A stretch of 64,000 nt of DNA from Circinella umbellata (taxonomy: Eukaryota; Mucoromycota; Mucoromycetes; Mucorales; Lichtheimiaceae), in assembly GCA_025093555.1 (NCBI GenBank), contig JAIWNF010000004.1, positions 620,001-684,000 on the forward strand. Direction: 5' to 3'. Made by a program: the position numbers and the translations under genes. How positions within the stretch are numbered: the stretch's first letter is position 1; each line of letters begins with the position of its first letter. Of this stretch, positions 37,186 to 49,231 are shown in pieces. Below the pieces are notes generated by a model, which ran no database searches, was not told where the DNA came from, and was given only the letters and a program-made list of their open reading frames with translations.

Positions 37186-38530
37186 ATGAATAGATTCGCC
37201 TCTTCCATGCTTCGATCCACCACTACTAGTTCAGCATTAACCAAGGCATGTTAAAAAAATAGAACAAATAACTCTTTCTTTTTACAAAAATTGCTTTTCA
37301 TTAATTAATCGATCAAAAATAATAACTATATTTTAGGCTGCTCTTACTGCTTCTATGCGTCAATACTCCACACCCGCAACGGCCTCGAATTTCGTTAAAA
37401 TTGTTGAAGTGGGTCCTCGTGATGGTTTACAAAACGAAAAACAAGTGATTCCTGCACCTGTTAAAATTGAATTGATTGAACGTTTGGCTAATGCTGGATT
37501 ACCTGTTGTTGAGGCAACTAGTTTTGTTAGTCCAAAGTGGGTTCCTCAGGTAAAAATAAAAAACTAATTAGTATGTCCTGTATAAATATAAAACCAACTA
37601 GATCACCAATTAATTTTTTATTATTATTACTAGATGGGCGATAATCATGAAGTGTTTACAAAAATTCAAAAGAAGCCTAATGTTGGATACCCTGTTTTGG
37701 CACCTAATATTCGTGGTGTAGATAATGCAATTGCAGCGGGTGCATCCGAAGTTGCCATGTTTACAGCAGTAACTGAATCATTTAATCGTAAAAATACAAA
37801 CTGTTCAACCGAAGAAGCTATTGATCGTATGGAACAGGTGACTAAGGCTGCACTTGATAAAGGTCTTAAAGTTCGAGGGTAAGAAAAACATTAACGAAGA
37901 GATCGCTCGTTTTTTGTTATGTATTACTTATACCTTTTCATTTTATATGATCATATAGTTACGTTTCCTGTGTTCTTGGATGTCCTTATGAAGGTGTAGT
38001 CTCACCTATTGCTGTTGCACAAATGGCAAAGAGAATGTATGATGCTGGTTGTTATGAAATCAGTTTGGGTGATACCATTGGTGTCGGTACTGCGGGATCT
38101 ATGGGTCTTATGTTGGAAGAAGTAATCAAGGTTGTCCCAACAGAAGCATTAGCTGTTCATTGTCATGATACTTATGGCCAAGCTTTAGCTAATATTTTGA
38201 AAGCACTCGAGGTAAATATAATTGTTTATTTTACATGTATATAAAACCGAGGAAGAAAACTAATAATTATTGTTAATAATATTTTAGTACGGTATTCGAG
38301 TTGTGGATAGTTCAGTAGCCGGTCTTGGTGGCTGTCCTTATGCGCCTGGTGCGAAAGGTAACGTAGCTACAGAAGATGTAGTCTATATGCTTCATGGTAT
38401 GGGTTTCGATACTGGTGTCAGTTTAAAGTCTCTTGTTGAAATTGGAGCATGGATTTCTGAAAAATTGGGTCGCGAAACTAATTCTCGTGCTGGTGCAGCT
38501 CTCAAATTGCGACGTGAAAGCAGACTTTAA
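37186..38530 (+). CDS. Hydroxymethylglutaryl-CoA lyase, mitochondrial
   Basis: Five exons encode a full-length enzyme: 37186..37245, 37337..37549, 37634..37878, 37959..38211 and 38288..38530. The N-terminus is a mitochondrial presequence rich in Ser, Thr and Arg ([20 protein letters not shown]). The TIM-barrel core contains [15 protein letters not shown] with the catalytic Arg/Asp pair, [37 protein letters not shown] with metal-binding His residues, and [19 protein letters not shown], the signature with the catalytic Cys. It splits HMG-CoA into acetoacetate and acetyl-CoA in leucine breakdown and ketogenesis. Intron 1 begins GC rather than GT (AAG then GCATGT); no GT donor gives the right phase. 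The C-terminus ends RRESRL with no obvious peroxisomal signal. Confidence 0.95.
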
Positions 38531-38912
38531 ATTGATTAGATTACAAAATAGTTTTTGTTCGTTATATATACTATAATTTGTTATTATTAAAAAGGAATTA
38601 ACATTACAGATTGAAAAATAAAGAAATACTACACTGAAAATTAAATGGACGCAGGGTGAGAAATAGAGGAGGGAAAAAAAAAGATACAAATTGTCGTATA
38701 GTGATTGAAGAAGTAATAGTAATAGAAGAAGTAATAGTAATAGTAGTAGTAATAAGTAAATAACTAAAAGAGAAGGAAATCAAATGCCATATTGTATGAT
38801 TATTATATTTGAAATTATGAGAAATATTAAAAGAGAGGTAAGAATTATTAAAATGAATTGAATAATAAATATATAAAAATTGAATGCTGTGTAATTTTTT
38901 GTTTTTTGATGT
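38531..38912. other. Convergent 3' ends of HMG-CoA lyase and fatty acid hydroxylase
   Basis: About 380 bases shared by two convergent genes. It includes a GTA/ATA/GAA trinucleotide-like patch near 38703-38756 and A-rich 3'-UTR sequence. No gene was found. Confidence 0.6.
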
Positions 38913-40110
38913 TTAAACCTTGTACTTTAAGACAGTACCAAAGATATAATCCCAAATTTTTGAAGTGATACCATAACCCAAGTCAAAGTTCTTGTAATGA
39001 TGAGCCATGTGATACTTCTTCATTTCTTTGAAATGTAATTCAAATACTTTAGCATGATGTAAGTAATAATGAATACAATCGTACAATATATATCCAAAGT
39101 AACCACCAGCAATCACACCATAAGCCATTACTGGAGGGAATAATGCATGACCAAGACGAGTAAGTGGATATGAAATAAATACATTCAATGCAGGTGGCAT
39201 GACAAGTCGTAATCTAAAATAAAATTTATAAAAGGTTAATAATCACACCACAAAAATTAAAAACTCTATTTCCCCCTCCCCACTCATAATGTAATCACAA
39301 CCCCAAAAATTAAAATCTGCCGAGAAATTCTTACCTATCCATAGGGAGATAGTGATGAAAACCATGAAGAGTAAAATGAAGAGTAAAGGCCCATTGGGCA
39401 TCAGGAAGATATTCATCCACATGGAATAAGAAACGATGTAAACCATATTCAAGTAAAGTCCAAATAGCGATACCAAGACCAAATGACAAGACAGTTACCA
39501 ATGGCATACTCGAATCCAATGATAACTTCAAACAGTAGCCAACAACAGGTAACCAGATCATGGGTACAACCCACCAAGCTGTTTTACTTAAAGGTTCTAA
39601 TAACCAATGGCCAAAAAATTGAGCTGGTTCGGGTAAATAGCGCGGCTTATGTACTTGTTCCAAATAAAAATCCTTGGTAAAGTTGGCTCGTAACATTTGT
39701 GGAATAAGTGGTTTACGTAGATCCAAAAATTGATTAGTCTTGACATCAACAGCAGTGTCTGTTACAGAAGGATGAAAATCGGGCTTGTCATAATCTTTGT
39801 CAGCACCATTCAAGGTTTCTTCATGGGTAGCGTTGATCTTTTGGTTATCGTCTAAACTGGAGGGAGCAAGCGTACCGATAAAATATTCTTCCAGAATTTC
39901 ATAGGCTGCTTCTGAATGATCGTGTTCAAGTTCATCTTTCATAATAGCTGTAACATCTTTACCAGCATAGTCGAGAATCAAATCATCGCCTCCAGGATGA
40001 TCTTGGATGAACTCAGTGACATCGTAAACTTTGCCCTTGTAAAGTACCCAGCAAGAATTAGGGGTATTATGACTGAGAACTTCGTCTTGCGTATAAAATT
40101 TTACTGTCAT
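38913..40110 (-). CDS. SCS7: Fatty acid 2-hydroxylase (cytochrome b5 fusion)
   Basis: Two exons (38913..39213 and 39335..40110) encode 358 aa. An N-terminal cytochrome b5 domain of about 80 residues carries the haem-ligand motif HPGGDDLIL and the later DHSEAAYEIL. After a linker there are four hydrophobic spans and the di-iron histidine boxes of the fatty-acid hydroxylase family: HRFLFH, HFTLHGFHHY, HYYLHH and HMAHHYKN. The protein should sit in the ER membrane and add the 2-hydroxyl group to the very-long-chain acyl part of ceramides. All histidine boxes and the b5 domain are intact, and the length matches yeast Scs7. Confidence 0.95.
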
Positions 40111-41223
40111 AAAGAAAAGATTTAGTGGTAGGAGAAAGAAACGAGGAAAGTGAAATGATATATATTTATTTATAAAATATCAGCAGAATCCAAAAATATA
40201 TGGAAAAAGGGTTTTAATGGAAAAAAAAAAAAAAAAAAAAAAGGAAAGCGGAACTACTCGCAGCTGTAGTAAAATGAAACACAACCCTAAGAGGAAAATT
40301 TATAATACCGGGAACGGATACTCCGCCGAAAATGACACATCAGACACCCGAGCGGACTCAAAGTTAACTTCTGCACAAATTAACATCGTTTGAATAGTAA
40401 ATCTGCTGTTGTTCATTTGTTTGTTGACTTTGTCTTCTATATGCCTCCCCCCTTCTTTCTTTCCTTATTATTATCAGATTCTATACCTTAACTATGGTAA
40501 TTATCTTGGTAAAAAAATAATCACGCCATTTATTTAATTATAGCTTAAAAAATACCTCCTACCTTAGATAAAATATACACTTTTGTTGCTATGGGAACAC
40601 AAACAGATCATCGGATATTTTTCTAGAAAGAATATACAAATTTAGGTATGTTATTGTTATTATTATAAACTCTTTTAAATGTAAGAAAATATATCAAATT
40701 TGTCAACATTTAAATATTATGATAAAGTCATCAGCGCATAATAAAAAAAGTAGTACGGCACTGATAGTGATAACAACGAGACGTGTCTAAAGCTCGGTAG
40801 ATCAGAGAATTTCCTAGACTCGTCAAAACGAAATCGAGTGTTTTTTGTTATGGTTGGTTTCAAGAAGATAATGGAAGTAACCCTTTTTTTTAAAGATGTT
40901 ATATTCGAAAATTTTTATATTTTTAATCTTCTCGGATACAATTATTGTTTTACGTATTGATGTGCCTTTAATAATTCATAACCCCTTTATATATAGTTTG
41001 GTATCATACCAAATGTTTATAGAAAACAAAGTCCACACTATGAATAATATTATTTGTTGCTCATATTGCCAAGTGAATATATAATATCATTGGTACTAAT
41101 ATGTTATTATATACACGACTTGTTTTGACGTCATGTTGCACAATACTTTTTTATAGGTATGAAAACCGACAATAACCAAAAGTTTAAATTGTTAAAGAAA
41201 GACCATTTATTGAATTACAGCGA
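40111..41223. other. Intergenic with a long poly-A tract
   Basis: About 1.1 kb. The right side of the SCS7 start holds a run of about 22 A at 40221-40242. No coding exon is supported; the 62-aa frame at 40896 is Ile/Tyr-rich and unlike a gene. The far end is 3' flank of the F-box gene. Confidence 0.5.
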
Positions 41224-43362
41224 TTACATATATGCAAAATATACAGTATTGGTAGTATTTGATTCATTTTGTTGATTTGATGGTATATGGCGTACATTAT
41301 CTGTTCCTAATACGGTCCTAGCATATTCAATACTATTTGTATTTTTATCTATTTTAGCACCACATTCAACTATTTCCAAATACTCCAAGTAGTTGTGATT
41401 GCAACAATTTCCCCCATTGTTCTCATTGTTGTCGTAGACAGCAAAAGTTCTCTGTAAAAATGTTTCCAGCCCTTTTCCAGTGATTTTTTTGCACCCTTGT
41501 AATATCAATCGTTTTACTTTGGTTGATAAAAGAATTAATATATCGTCCGTTAGTAATGAGTCACTATTATTGTTATCTTCTTGTGGTTGATGTTTTTCAG
41601 TGATATATAGTTCGTCAAGTACCCAATGCAAGTTATGAGCAAATGCATGTAATCCATCCTGTGTCATCACACCTTTATTCTCTATTGCTGAATACTGAAG
41701 TGCTATATGTTTTAACGTGGATGCATTGGATTTTTCAGTTAAAGCTTCCAAAATACCATCAGTGATGAGACCTTTACCGCCCAATTCAATTGATTCCAAT
41801 TGGTGTTTTCTTGATTGAATAAGGTAGGCATAAATGGGATTTTCGTCGTCATTGTTATTACAAATGGAATTATTACTGAAGACGCCATCTCGCTCAGGTG
41901 GCATATCGATATTATTCTCGTTATTATTTTCTTGTTGATGTAGTTGGCTTGACCTTTTATCATGTGTAATATTGAGTTGTTTTAATTTGGCCTTACTACT
42001 ACTGAGTGCTTGAAATACACGTTCTAACCAAAATTGACTATCTGAAGTAATGGCATGTAACGATAATTCTTCTAAATTACAACAAGAATAGACCCACTTT
42101 GCCATAGATTCAGCATTGACATGAATATTATTCATATGTATTATTCGTAATTTTTCAAAAGTATCATCAGTCTTATTATTGTTATTGTTAAATCCATTCG
42201 TTATTGTTGTCATTGGATACCATGGATCGATCGGTTCATTTTGAAGTCGTTCCAAACGAACAATTTCAAGTGTACGATGATGAGATAATATCATTTCACT
42301 AAACGAATTACCTCCATGATAAAAACTTCCACATACAATTTCTTGTAACCCTTTTTGCTCCTGCTGATAATAGTTAGACACTATTGTTGTTACTTCTGAA
42401 GCTTTTGTTTTCCAATGAGATACGAAACCAGGTCGGATACGTCCCCATGCTAAGCATTGTAAATTAAGACAGAGCTTTGCACACGCATCAATAACATGCA
42501 TCATAGTATGGCCGTAAGGTTTAACAGAATCCAATAAAAGACATTTAAGTTGAGGACATTGTTTTAAAACGTGATCAATTTCGTAACGATATAAGGTTGC
42601 GTGTAAACTGAGATAGGTGAATGGAAGCTTTGGTAATGCTGTTTCATTAGGTGGTGGTGGAGTAATGGAATAATCACGATCCATAATCATAGCTTGTCGA
42701 GATGGTCCACTGGTATCAAATATAAAGTGAGTTACTTTTTTGGGACAACAAATTCGTAAGAATCCATGGAGATCAATGACATGTGTATGATGAAGAAGAG
42801 AAAGGTGAACCAAGGAATTAAGAATAGGACGGAAAGATTCAGATAACATGTGTCGATCAACTGTCCTACATCGATAAAATTCTATCATAGTAACACGGAT
42901 GAAGAAGAAAAAATCACTTTTTCTAGTTATAATGTATATAACGATACAAAAGTTGAAAGAGTCGTAGCTGTTTGCTCTTATTATTACTATTTGTGACCTA
43001 CCTAGAGAACGGATGGAATTACATTCTCCTTTTTCTACTAGTCTTTGTATTGCCATTTTGATTTCACACTCATTGAGTTTTTGTAGCTGTAACTTTTCTA
43101 AATGTGGACCCAAACATTTTAATAAAAGTTCATTGTTGAGTGTTTCCAAGGATGATATAGTTAATTCTCTCCAAAGTGAAATGGTATATTGTGGCACGTT
43201 GTCTAACCATTTCCGTGACACACTCATACATTTGAGACAGTCAGATTTGGTGGTATGAGAAAAGATCACACTCACAATGTCGAAAGGTAATATTGTTGTA
43301 AAATCTCTTCTTTTGATGCTGTCATAAGTAAGATTGGAGTTGACACTATCACCAAGTGTCAT
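41224..43362 (-). CDS. F-box / leucine-rich-repeat protein
   Basis: Two exons (41224..42881 and 43002..43362) encode about 672 aa. An F-box begins near residue 22 (TTILPFDIVSVIFSH, then CLKCMSVSRKWLDNVPQY). It is followed by many leucine-rich segments (LVHLSLLHHTHVIDLHGF, CPQLKCLLLDSVKPYG, LESIELGGKGLITDGIL and others). Asn-rich low-complexity inserts are common. Proteins of this layout act as substrate receptors of SCF ubiquitin ligases through SKP1. The target is unknown. The 120-nt intron happens to be free of stops in this frame, so an unspliced reading is also open, but the GTAGGT donor and GATAG acceptor join SLE to FYRCRT naturally. It is divergent from the APC10 gene. Confidence 0.8.
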   Translation of the reverse strand: MTLGDSVNSNLTYDSIKRRDFTTILPFDIVSVIFSHTTKSDCLKCMSVSRKWLDNVPQYTISLWRELTISSLETLNNELLLKCLGPHLEKLQLQKLNECEIKMAIQRLVEKGECNSIRSLGRSQIVIIRANSYDSFNFCIVIYIITRKSDFFFFIRVTMIEFYRCRTVDRHMLSESFRPILNSLVHLSLLHHTHVIDLHGFLRICCPKKVTHFIFDTSGPSRQAMIMDRDYSITPPPPNETALPKLPFTYLSLHATLYRYEIDHVLKQCPQLKCLLLDSVKPYGHTMMHVIDACAKLCLNLQCLAWGRIRPGFVSHWKTKASEVTTIVSNYYQQEQKGLQEIVCGSFYHGGNSFSEMILSHHRTLEIVRLERLQNEPIDPWYPMTTITNGFNNNNNKTDDTFEKLRIIHMNNIHVNAESMAKWVYSCCNLEELSLHAITSDSQFWLERVFQALSSSKAKLKQLNITHDKRSSQLHQQENNNENNIDMPPERDGVFSNNSICNNNDDENPIYAYLIQSRKHQLESIELGGKGLITDGILEALTEKSNASTLKHIALQYSAIENKGVMTQDGLHAFAHNLHWVLDELYITEKHQPQEDNNNSDSLLTDDILILLSTKVKRLILQGCKKITGKGLETFLQRTFAVYDNNENNGGNCCNHNYLEYLEIVECGAKIDKNTNSIEYARTVLGTDNVRHIPSNQQNESNTTNTVYFAYM

Positions 43363-43993
43363 TTTATATTGTTGCTGTAAGTAAGCGATATTATAAAAAG
43401 AAAAGAGAAGAAAGAAAGGTCGAAAAATCCGTTTATATTTTTATATAAAAGAACTGGAAGAATGTTATATATTATAAATGACGCTGTTTCTGTATCATTT
43501 TTGCATGAAGAAGAATGCACGAATATTTTACTCGCCGCCCGCCATTTTTTTCATACCAATCTTTTTCGTTCGACAAGACAGAAATGGCATGTAAATATTC
43601 ATCATGCTGTATTTTTCTAATGCTTTTTTCTTAAAAAAAAAGGCACTCTTCATATTAAACTCTTTTGTTCTTGTAAGTATATCTTTTAGTTGTATACTAC
43701 AATTTAATCACGATTCAAGAATCAAAACGACTAATATTTTGATTATTTTCTACCATAACGACTTCTTAATATTACTTTCTGTTTTAACAGCTGAACGTAT
43801 TACTACAGCACAAAGAAAAGTAGCATTACTTTTTGTAAATTATGCGAAAACGAGACACACCAGCTGCATTTTTCTTGAGTAACATTTTTTATAAGGTTTT
43901 CTAGCTCAGAAGGCGAATGAACCAGAAAAAAAAATAATAAAAAAGAAAACACCTACTCTTTAATCTTTTCAATGCGTAAGCATTGTCTAATAC
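43363..43993. other. Divergent promoter between the F-box gene and APC10
   Basis: About 630 bases. A short plus-strand frame starts at 43604 and meets a strong GTAAGT donor near 43673, with a TTTTAACAG acceptor near 43791. Splicing there would give only about 33 codons, so this is better explained as a 5'-UTR exon and intron of APC10, perhaps with a small upstream ORF. Confidence 0.4.
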
Positions 43994-45332
43994 ATGTCTG
44001 ATAACATTCCTCCTCAATACGGAAGCCTTTTTTTATCCGACGAATTACATAGTGGTGTTGAAGACAATGATGATAATGATTCCGATAACACAGTAGAGCG
44101 ATCATTAACTGCTGCTGTATCTGGTTATATGGATTCTGACATGGGAACTCCTCGTGAAGAAGAAGAAGACGACGACGACGACGACAATGTCGAAGACGAT
44201 GAAGTTGAAGACGATGATACAGAAGATGACGAGAGGAGACAAAGTGATTCAGCACGTGAAACAAGTGCATTACGCATATATGAGGAAACACATCCTGATC
44301 ATCGCCAGAAAGCTACAGGTGGACGCGAGATTGCTGATCATGAGGCGATTTGGGCCGTTTCTACATTTCGACCAGATTGGGGAGTGGAAAAAATGCGTGA
44401 TAATAATCCATTAACTTATTGGCAGTAAGATATTATTTATTCTGTGTGAGAGAGAGAGGGGCGCAGGTACCCATATAACTAATTATGTGATATAGGTCAG
44501 ATTGTCCAAATCCAAAAGCACCACATACTGTTGACTTACTTTTTCATCAAGCAACATTTATTAAGGTACAATAAAAAAAATAGGAAGCGATCGAACGCGT
44601 TATATGGATTAATATACTAACGTATTAATATATACATATATATATATAATAAAGCAAGTATCTATTTTTATAGACTTTACTCAAGATGATAGTTATACTC
44701 CAAAAAGTATATCCATTCGAGGTGGAACCACATATAGAGATTTACATGTAAGTAACAACAGATGCAGTTTACTAGGAAAAAGGAATTTTTAATTTTCTTA
44801 CATGGATATATGAACGGATTTATAGGAAATAATGGCATTGGAATGTCCAGAAACTGTTGGATGGCAAAATGCTGATTTATGCGCTGCTACAGGGTAAAGT
44901 ATAGATGCATTTTAATCACTACAAAAAAAAGTTGATTTAGGTTTGACACGAACGCAACTTTTTTGCGGAGTATATTAGAAGTTATTGGAAAACTTATGCA
45001 TGGGGTTTATTTGGTGTTATTTATAGTGAACCTGTACGAGTATTTCGTTTACAAATTGCTGTATTGAATACACATTTAAATGGTCGTGATACACATATTC
45101 GTCAAGTGAAAGTTTATTCTGTGCTTCCGTAAATATAAATATTCATCTTTCTTTTTAAGTATATGCCAACTCAGAATAACAATTAAAAAAAACTTTTATT
45201 TATTTAAAAACTTAAATTAGATCATATCTTCAACAGCAGCAGCAACAACAGCAACCAGAAAATAATATCAAGGAGTCATCAATAACAACAACAACAGCAA
45301 CAACAAATGTATTCAAAAAAGGTCTTCGATAA
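43994..45332 (+). CDS. APC10: Anaphase-promoting complex subunit 10 (DOC1)
   Basis: Six exons (43994..44424, 44496..44565, 44655..44747, 44826..44893, 44979..45128, 45221..45332) encode 307 aa in phase throughout. Residues 1-105 are an acidic extension with long Glu/Asp runs. The DOC domain then reads [76 protein letters not shown] and [31 protein letters not shown]10 helps the APC/C cyclosome hold substrates with D-box degrons. The C-terminus is a poly-Gln stretch (about eight Q) and a Thr run, ending FKKGLR rather than the Ile-Arg tail known from other APC10 proteins. The acceptor after ATAATAAAG was chosen because it restores QVSIFIDF. Confidence 0.93.
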
Positions 45333-45652
45333 TAATATTATGTGCTGTTGATATGAAAATTTGAAATAAAAAATCGAGATAAACTCAATTAGTAACTATG
45401 GCAACACAAAAGAAAAGAGTACACAGCGGGCTTTGTTGAGTGTGTGAAATAGAGGGAATGGGAGTTAAACAAGGGAAATCAAAAGATAATAATAAAAGGA
45501 GTGGTGACTCAATGTTGATATATAATATTACTTCTAAGTAGAAAAAAAATCAATAAACTCAGTTTTATTCAGAATGCATTCTTTTTTTTGCTCTTCCTCT
45601 TTTTTTTTTGTTTAACATAAAAACTTTTTTTTATTGTTTATAAACTTTGGCA
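45333..45652. other. Intergenic between APC10 and the PQ-loop gene
   Basis: About 320 bases between two plus-strand genes, with AATAAA near 45365 and long T tracts before the next ATG. Nothing else is visible. Confidence 0.6.
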
Positions 45653-46893
45653 ATGTTGTTTCCTGATCATATTGCCGATCGAGACTTATGGGCATATATT
45701 TTTGGCTATGCTAGTATTGGCTGTTGGTTTGTCGTATTCACCCCGTAAGTAATATACACATATGATCTATTGAGTGGATATCGGTTTTTTTTTTCTTTTT
45801 TTTACTAACAACAAAATATATTAGGCAAATTTGGGAAAACTATGTAAGAAAGAATACAGACGGTGTCTCTATTACTTTCTTATTATTATGGATCTTGGGT
45901 GACATTTTCAATCTTGTCGGTGTCTTTTTAGAAGATCTACTTGTTACAATGGTAAGTCTTTTTTTTTTTTGAAGTGAATAGTCTCTCTTGTTGTGTTATA
46001 TAACTGAAAAGAGTTTCGATCCCACTCTCTTTTCTGTTCAGACAATTAAAGTTGAAATAAATTCTTACTCCTTATCAATTTATTTACATATGATCCATCT
46101 TAGCTTTTTATTGCATTATATTATTTGTTTGCTGATACATTATTAATGGGTCAAGTCATTTTTTATCGTTGGAAAAATGGTGATAAAAACAAATTATTAG
46201 TGGATGAAACAACACGATTGCTTGACGACGAAAACAATGACACTAGTGAGGGAAGTATTGAAGTAGAATTGATTGTACCCAAGGATCCCGCGCGAACCCG
46301 ACGCACAGTGCGCATGTTTGCCTTTTTGAGCATTCTTTTATCTGCCGCATTGGTCTTAGGATCAGCATACTACTTTTTCGGAATGAAAGAAAAGGCCGAT
46401 GTCCGACAATTACACGTCCTACCTCAAATCCTTGGCTATGCAAGTGCTTTACTTTATTGTGTCAGCCGTATTCCACAAATCATGCATAATTTCAGAAACG
46501 AAAGTGTCGAAGGGTTAAGTTTATGGATGTTTGTGTTTAGTGTTGCTGGAAATGTAACTTATTGTGTGGTAAGTTATTATATTTTACATTTGAATAGGGA
46601 AAATGAATTCAAATAAACAAACAGATAAATAGAGTTTCACATAAAAGGGAGATATTAATTATTTATATATTTATATAGTCTATCTTTGTTAAGTCTATGG
46701 ATCGTACCTATCTGCTGACCAATTATCCATGGCTTTTAGGTTCAGGTGGAACTTTGTTCTTTGATTTTACTGTAAGTGTAGATATTATTACACATTAATA
46801 ATTGTATTGATAACTAATATATGGTTTTATTAGATTTTTTTCCAATTCTATATGTATACTGTGAATTCAGATAGACGAACCGTCAGTAAATAG
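45653..46893 (+). CDS. PQ-loop membrane transporter (YPQ/SLC66-like)
   Basis: Five exons (45653..45744, 45825..45951, 46104..46568, 46679..46771, 46834..46893) encode 278 aa. Two PQ-loop repeats are visible: FVVFTPQIWENYVRKNTDGVS with LWILGDIFNLVG, and YCVSRIPQIMHNFRNESVEGLS with FSVAGNVTYC. About seven membrane spans are present, with a polar loop of about 60 residues between the halves. Relatives (yeast Ypq1-3, animal PQLC2) export cationic amino acids from the vacuole or lysosome. That substrate is inferred from the family and not proven by the residues visible here. The first splice places the PQ pair across the junction (CC joined to GCAA). Confidence 0.9.
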
Positions 46894-47284
46894 ACTGTTT
46901 TGTTCTTTTTATCATAAAAGAAATCATTTTCTCTTTTCTCTAACAATTCATATACATCCACAAACACATTATACACACATCCCTGTGAGATACCACATTC
47001 CACAACTTATTTCTCTCTTTTTTTTTACGTTCATCATTATCATTTTACTTTACTATTAGATTCGATTTTAGCATCACTCATACACATACACTCCCTCCAA
47101 AAAAAAATCCAATTCGCTTTTTTATTATGCATAATTATTAAAGTTGGTTCAATAACAAAAAAAAAACATTAAATCAAAAAGAAAAAGAAAAAAGAAAGAA
47201 AAGGGTATAGACTAAACCGAAATTATTATGCGCATTGTGTAGGAAATGGGATGTTCTTGTATTAAGAAGAAAGTTGGATTATAT
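46894..47284. other. Convergent 3' region of the PQ-loop and RBBP5 genes
   Basis: About 390 bases of 3'-flank DNA with pyrimidine-rich and A-rich tracts. No coding signal was seen. Confidence 0.6.
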
Positions 47285-49231
47285 TTATCGTACAACATCT
47301 CGCATTTCTCGGTCAGAATGATCAACTGTATGACCACCTTCTTGATCATCTTCCTCCTCTTCATTATCACTTGCTTGTATAATAGGTGGTAGATAATATA
47401 TTTCATCCTCATCCATTTCTTCGTCGTCAGAATCAACAAATGCTTGTACATTTTCGACTGTTGTTACATCAACAATTTTATCTTCATCATCTTCTTTTCG
47501 TCGTGATACTTCTTCCGCTGGAACCACATCAAATTCATCTTCTTTTTCTTCATATTCTAGATTTTCTTCCAATTCTGTAAAATCAGGTGCAAATGCGCTC
47601 CAATTCTCTTCGTGTTTTGTTGTCCAAAGATAAATGTTACCATAACTACTGACAGATGCAATAACAGGTCGAATTGGATGCCACTAAAGAAATTCCATAT
47701 TATCCCGTTTGTTTCGTTAGTTATCATTAATGAGTTTTTTTTGGACATGTTGAATATAAATTATAAAAACTTTACGGATAAATCATCTAATGGTTCTTTT
47801 GGTCCTTCTAAAATTTTAACCAAGTTTCCAATATTTTTATCCCAAATATATATATTATGTTCAGCTTTATGACCCGAACCTATTAAAAACAGAAACTATA
47901 AGAATTAAATTACATCAAGTGAAAAAAAAAGAACATAAATACAAATATATTACCTCCAATAACAAATTCTCCATCAGCACTAAAACATGCGCTATTCCAT
48001 TGTATGCGGTTCACTAAATCTTGAAACTTATTTTTTAAAGTCGGGATCCCATCGTGATCTTCCAGTTGAAAATATCTCATGACTCGATCATTTCCATTGA
48101 TAAGGATATCTCTACCGATAACAGTAAACAAAAGATAAGAAACAAAACAACAATAGTAATATATCCTTAATCGAACATACTTACTTTCCATTCCTACTCC
48201 ACTGAATATCTTTTATGATTGAACTAGTTATACGATCTGAATGAATTGTCTAATAATCCCGCTATTGTTTAGTTTTTTTTTTCTTTATTTGTTATTTTTA
48301 TAAAAGTTATTATATATTACCTTATACGTTTCCCCGTCAATAATAAAAAGATGTCCTTTAGATGATCCTGCGTATATTCTACTTCCTGTTTTATTCCATG
48401 AAATAGCAGATATAAAGAACCTAAACCAATGATAACAAAAAAGTAGAGTATTAGTTGAGATATGATAATTTGAAAATGAATCAAAAACTTACTTTCCAGC
48501 TTCACAGTCTATATTATCTGTTAATAATTTTGTTATTCTTGTTTTTCCATCGGATACATCCACTACCACAGGATTGGATGATTGTAATGCTGCAACAAAT
48601 ATAAAGCTATATATGTATTCTTATCAATCATCGCGCTACTAGATATATATTCAGTTCTTTAAAAACTTACTTGTTTTTTGGATGCATTTGAGCCATCATC
48701 AATGGTACTGGAAATCGTATTCGCATATATTTTTCACCGGTAATAAGATCCCATAAAACACATGTCCAATCTTTTGAAGCTGATAATAAATATTTACCAT
48801 TACGAGACCAGCTAATAATAATGATCCTTTCAGTTAATATATGTTATCTAGCTAAAAAAAAAGAAAAAGCATCTTTTTTTTTTCTTTCTCAAATTAATAC
48901 CTCACACTCGATACCGGTTTTATATGTCCCAACATATTACGTGCAATGCCTTTTGTATCAAAATCCCATATAACACAACGTCCATCGTGAGTACCTGCTG
49001 CAAGCATTGTACCGCGTCGATTAAATTTACAATTTAATACATATCCATCTTCAAGTGTTTCTTCAATTATTTGTGGATACTCCTGTTCCCAAGGATCTAT
49101 TTTTTTATAACATTAATAATATTAGTTTTCTATTTTTTTTTTTAATCGTCACAAGTAGAACTTGTTTTTGTTTTTATTACGCTATAAGAATATTGAATTA
49201 TATTATTATTACCTAATAGTTCCAAGTTCAT
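47285..49231 (-). CDS. SWD1: RBBP5/SWD1-like WD40 subunit of the Set1/COMPASS H3K4 methyltransferase
   Basis: Nine exons (47285..47683, 47776..47879, 47954..48111, 48185..48249, 48321..48420, 48493..48606, 48671..48811, 48901..49096, 49213..49231) encode about 431 aa. The first coding exon is only 19 nt. The N-terminus MNLELLDPWEQEYP matches RBBP5. WD40 blades include AAGTHDGRCVIWDFDTKGIA, HIKPVSSVSWSRNGKYL, DLVNRIQWNSACFSADGEF and NIYIWDKNIGNLVKILEG, then WHPIRPVIASVSS. The hinge ENWSAFAPDFTELEENLEYEE is the family's hallmark and is followed by an acidic tail of about 85 residues. RBBP5 binds the SET-domain subunit and ASH2 in the nucleus. Confidence 0.95.

Noticed and set aside
43604..43882. 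92-aa frame upstream of APC10
   Set aside because: A strong donor and acceptor lie inside it, and splicing leaves about 33 codons; more likely a 5'-UTR intron.
44154..44414. Lys/Thr-rich frame inside APC10
   Set aside because: A shadow of the acidic GAA/GAC codon run in another phase.
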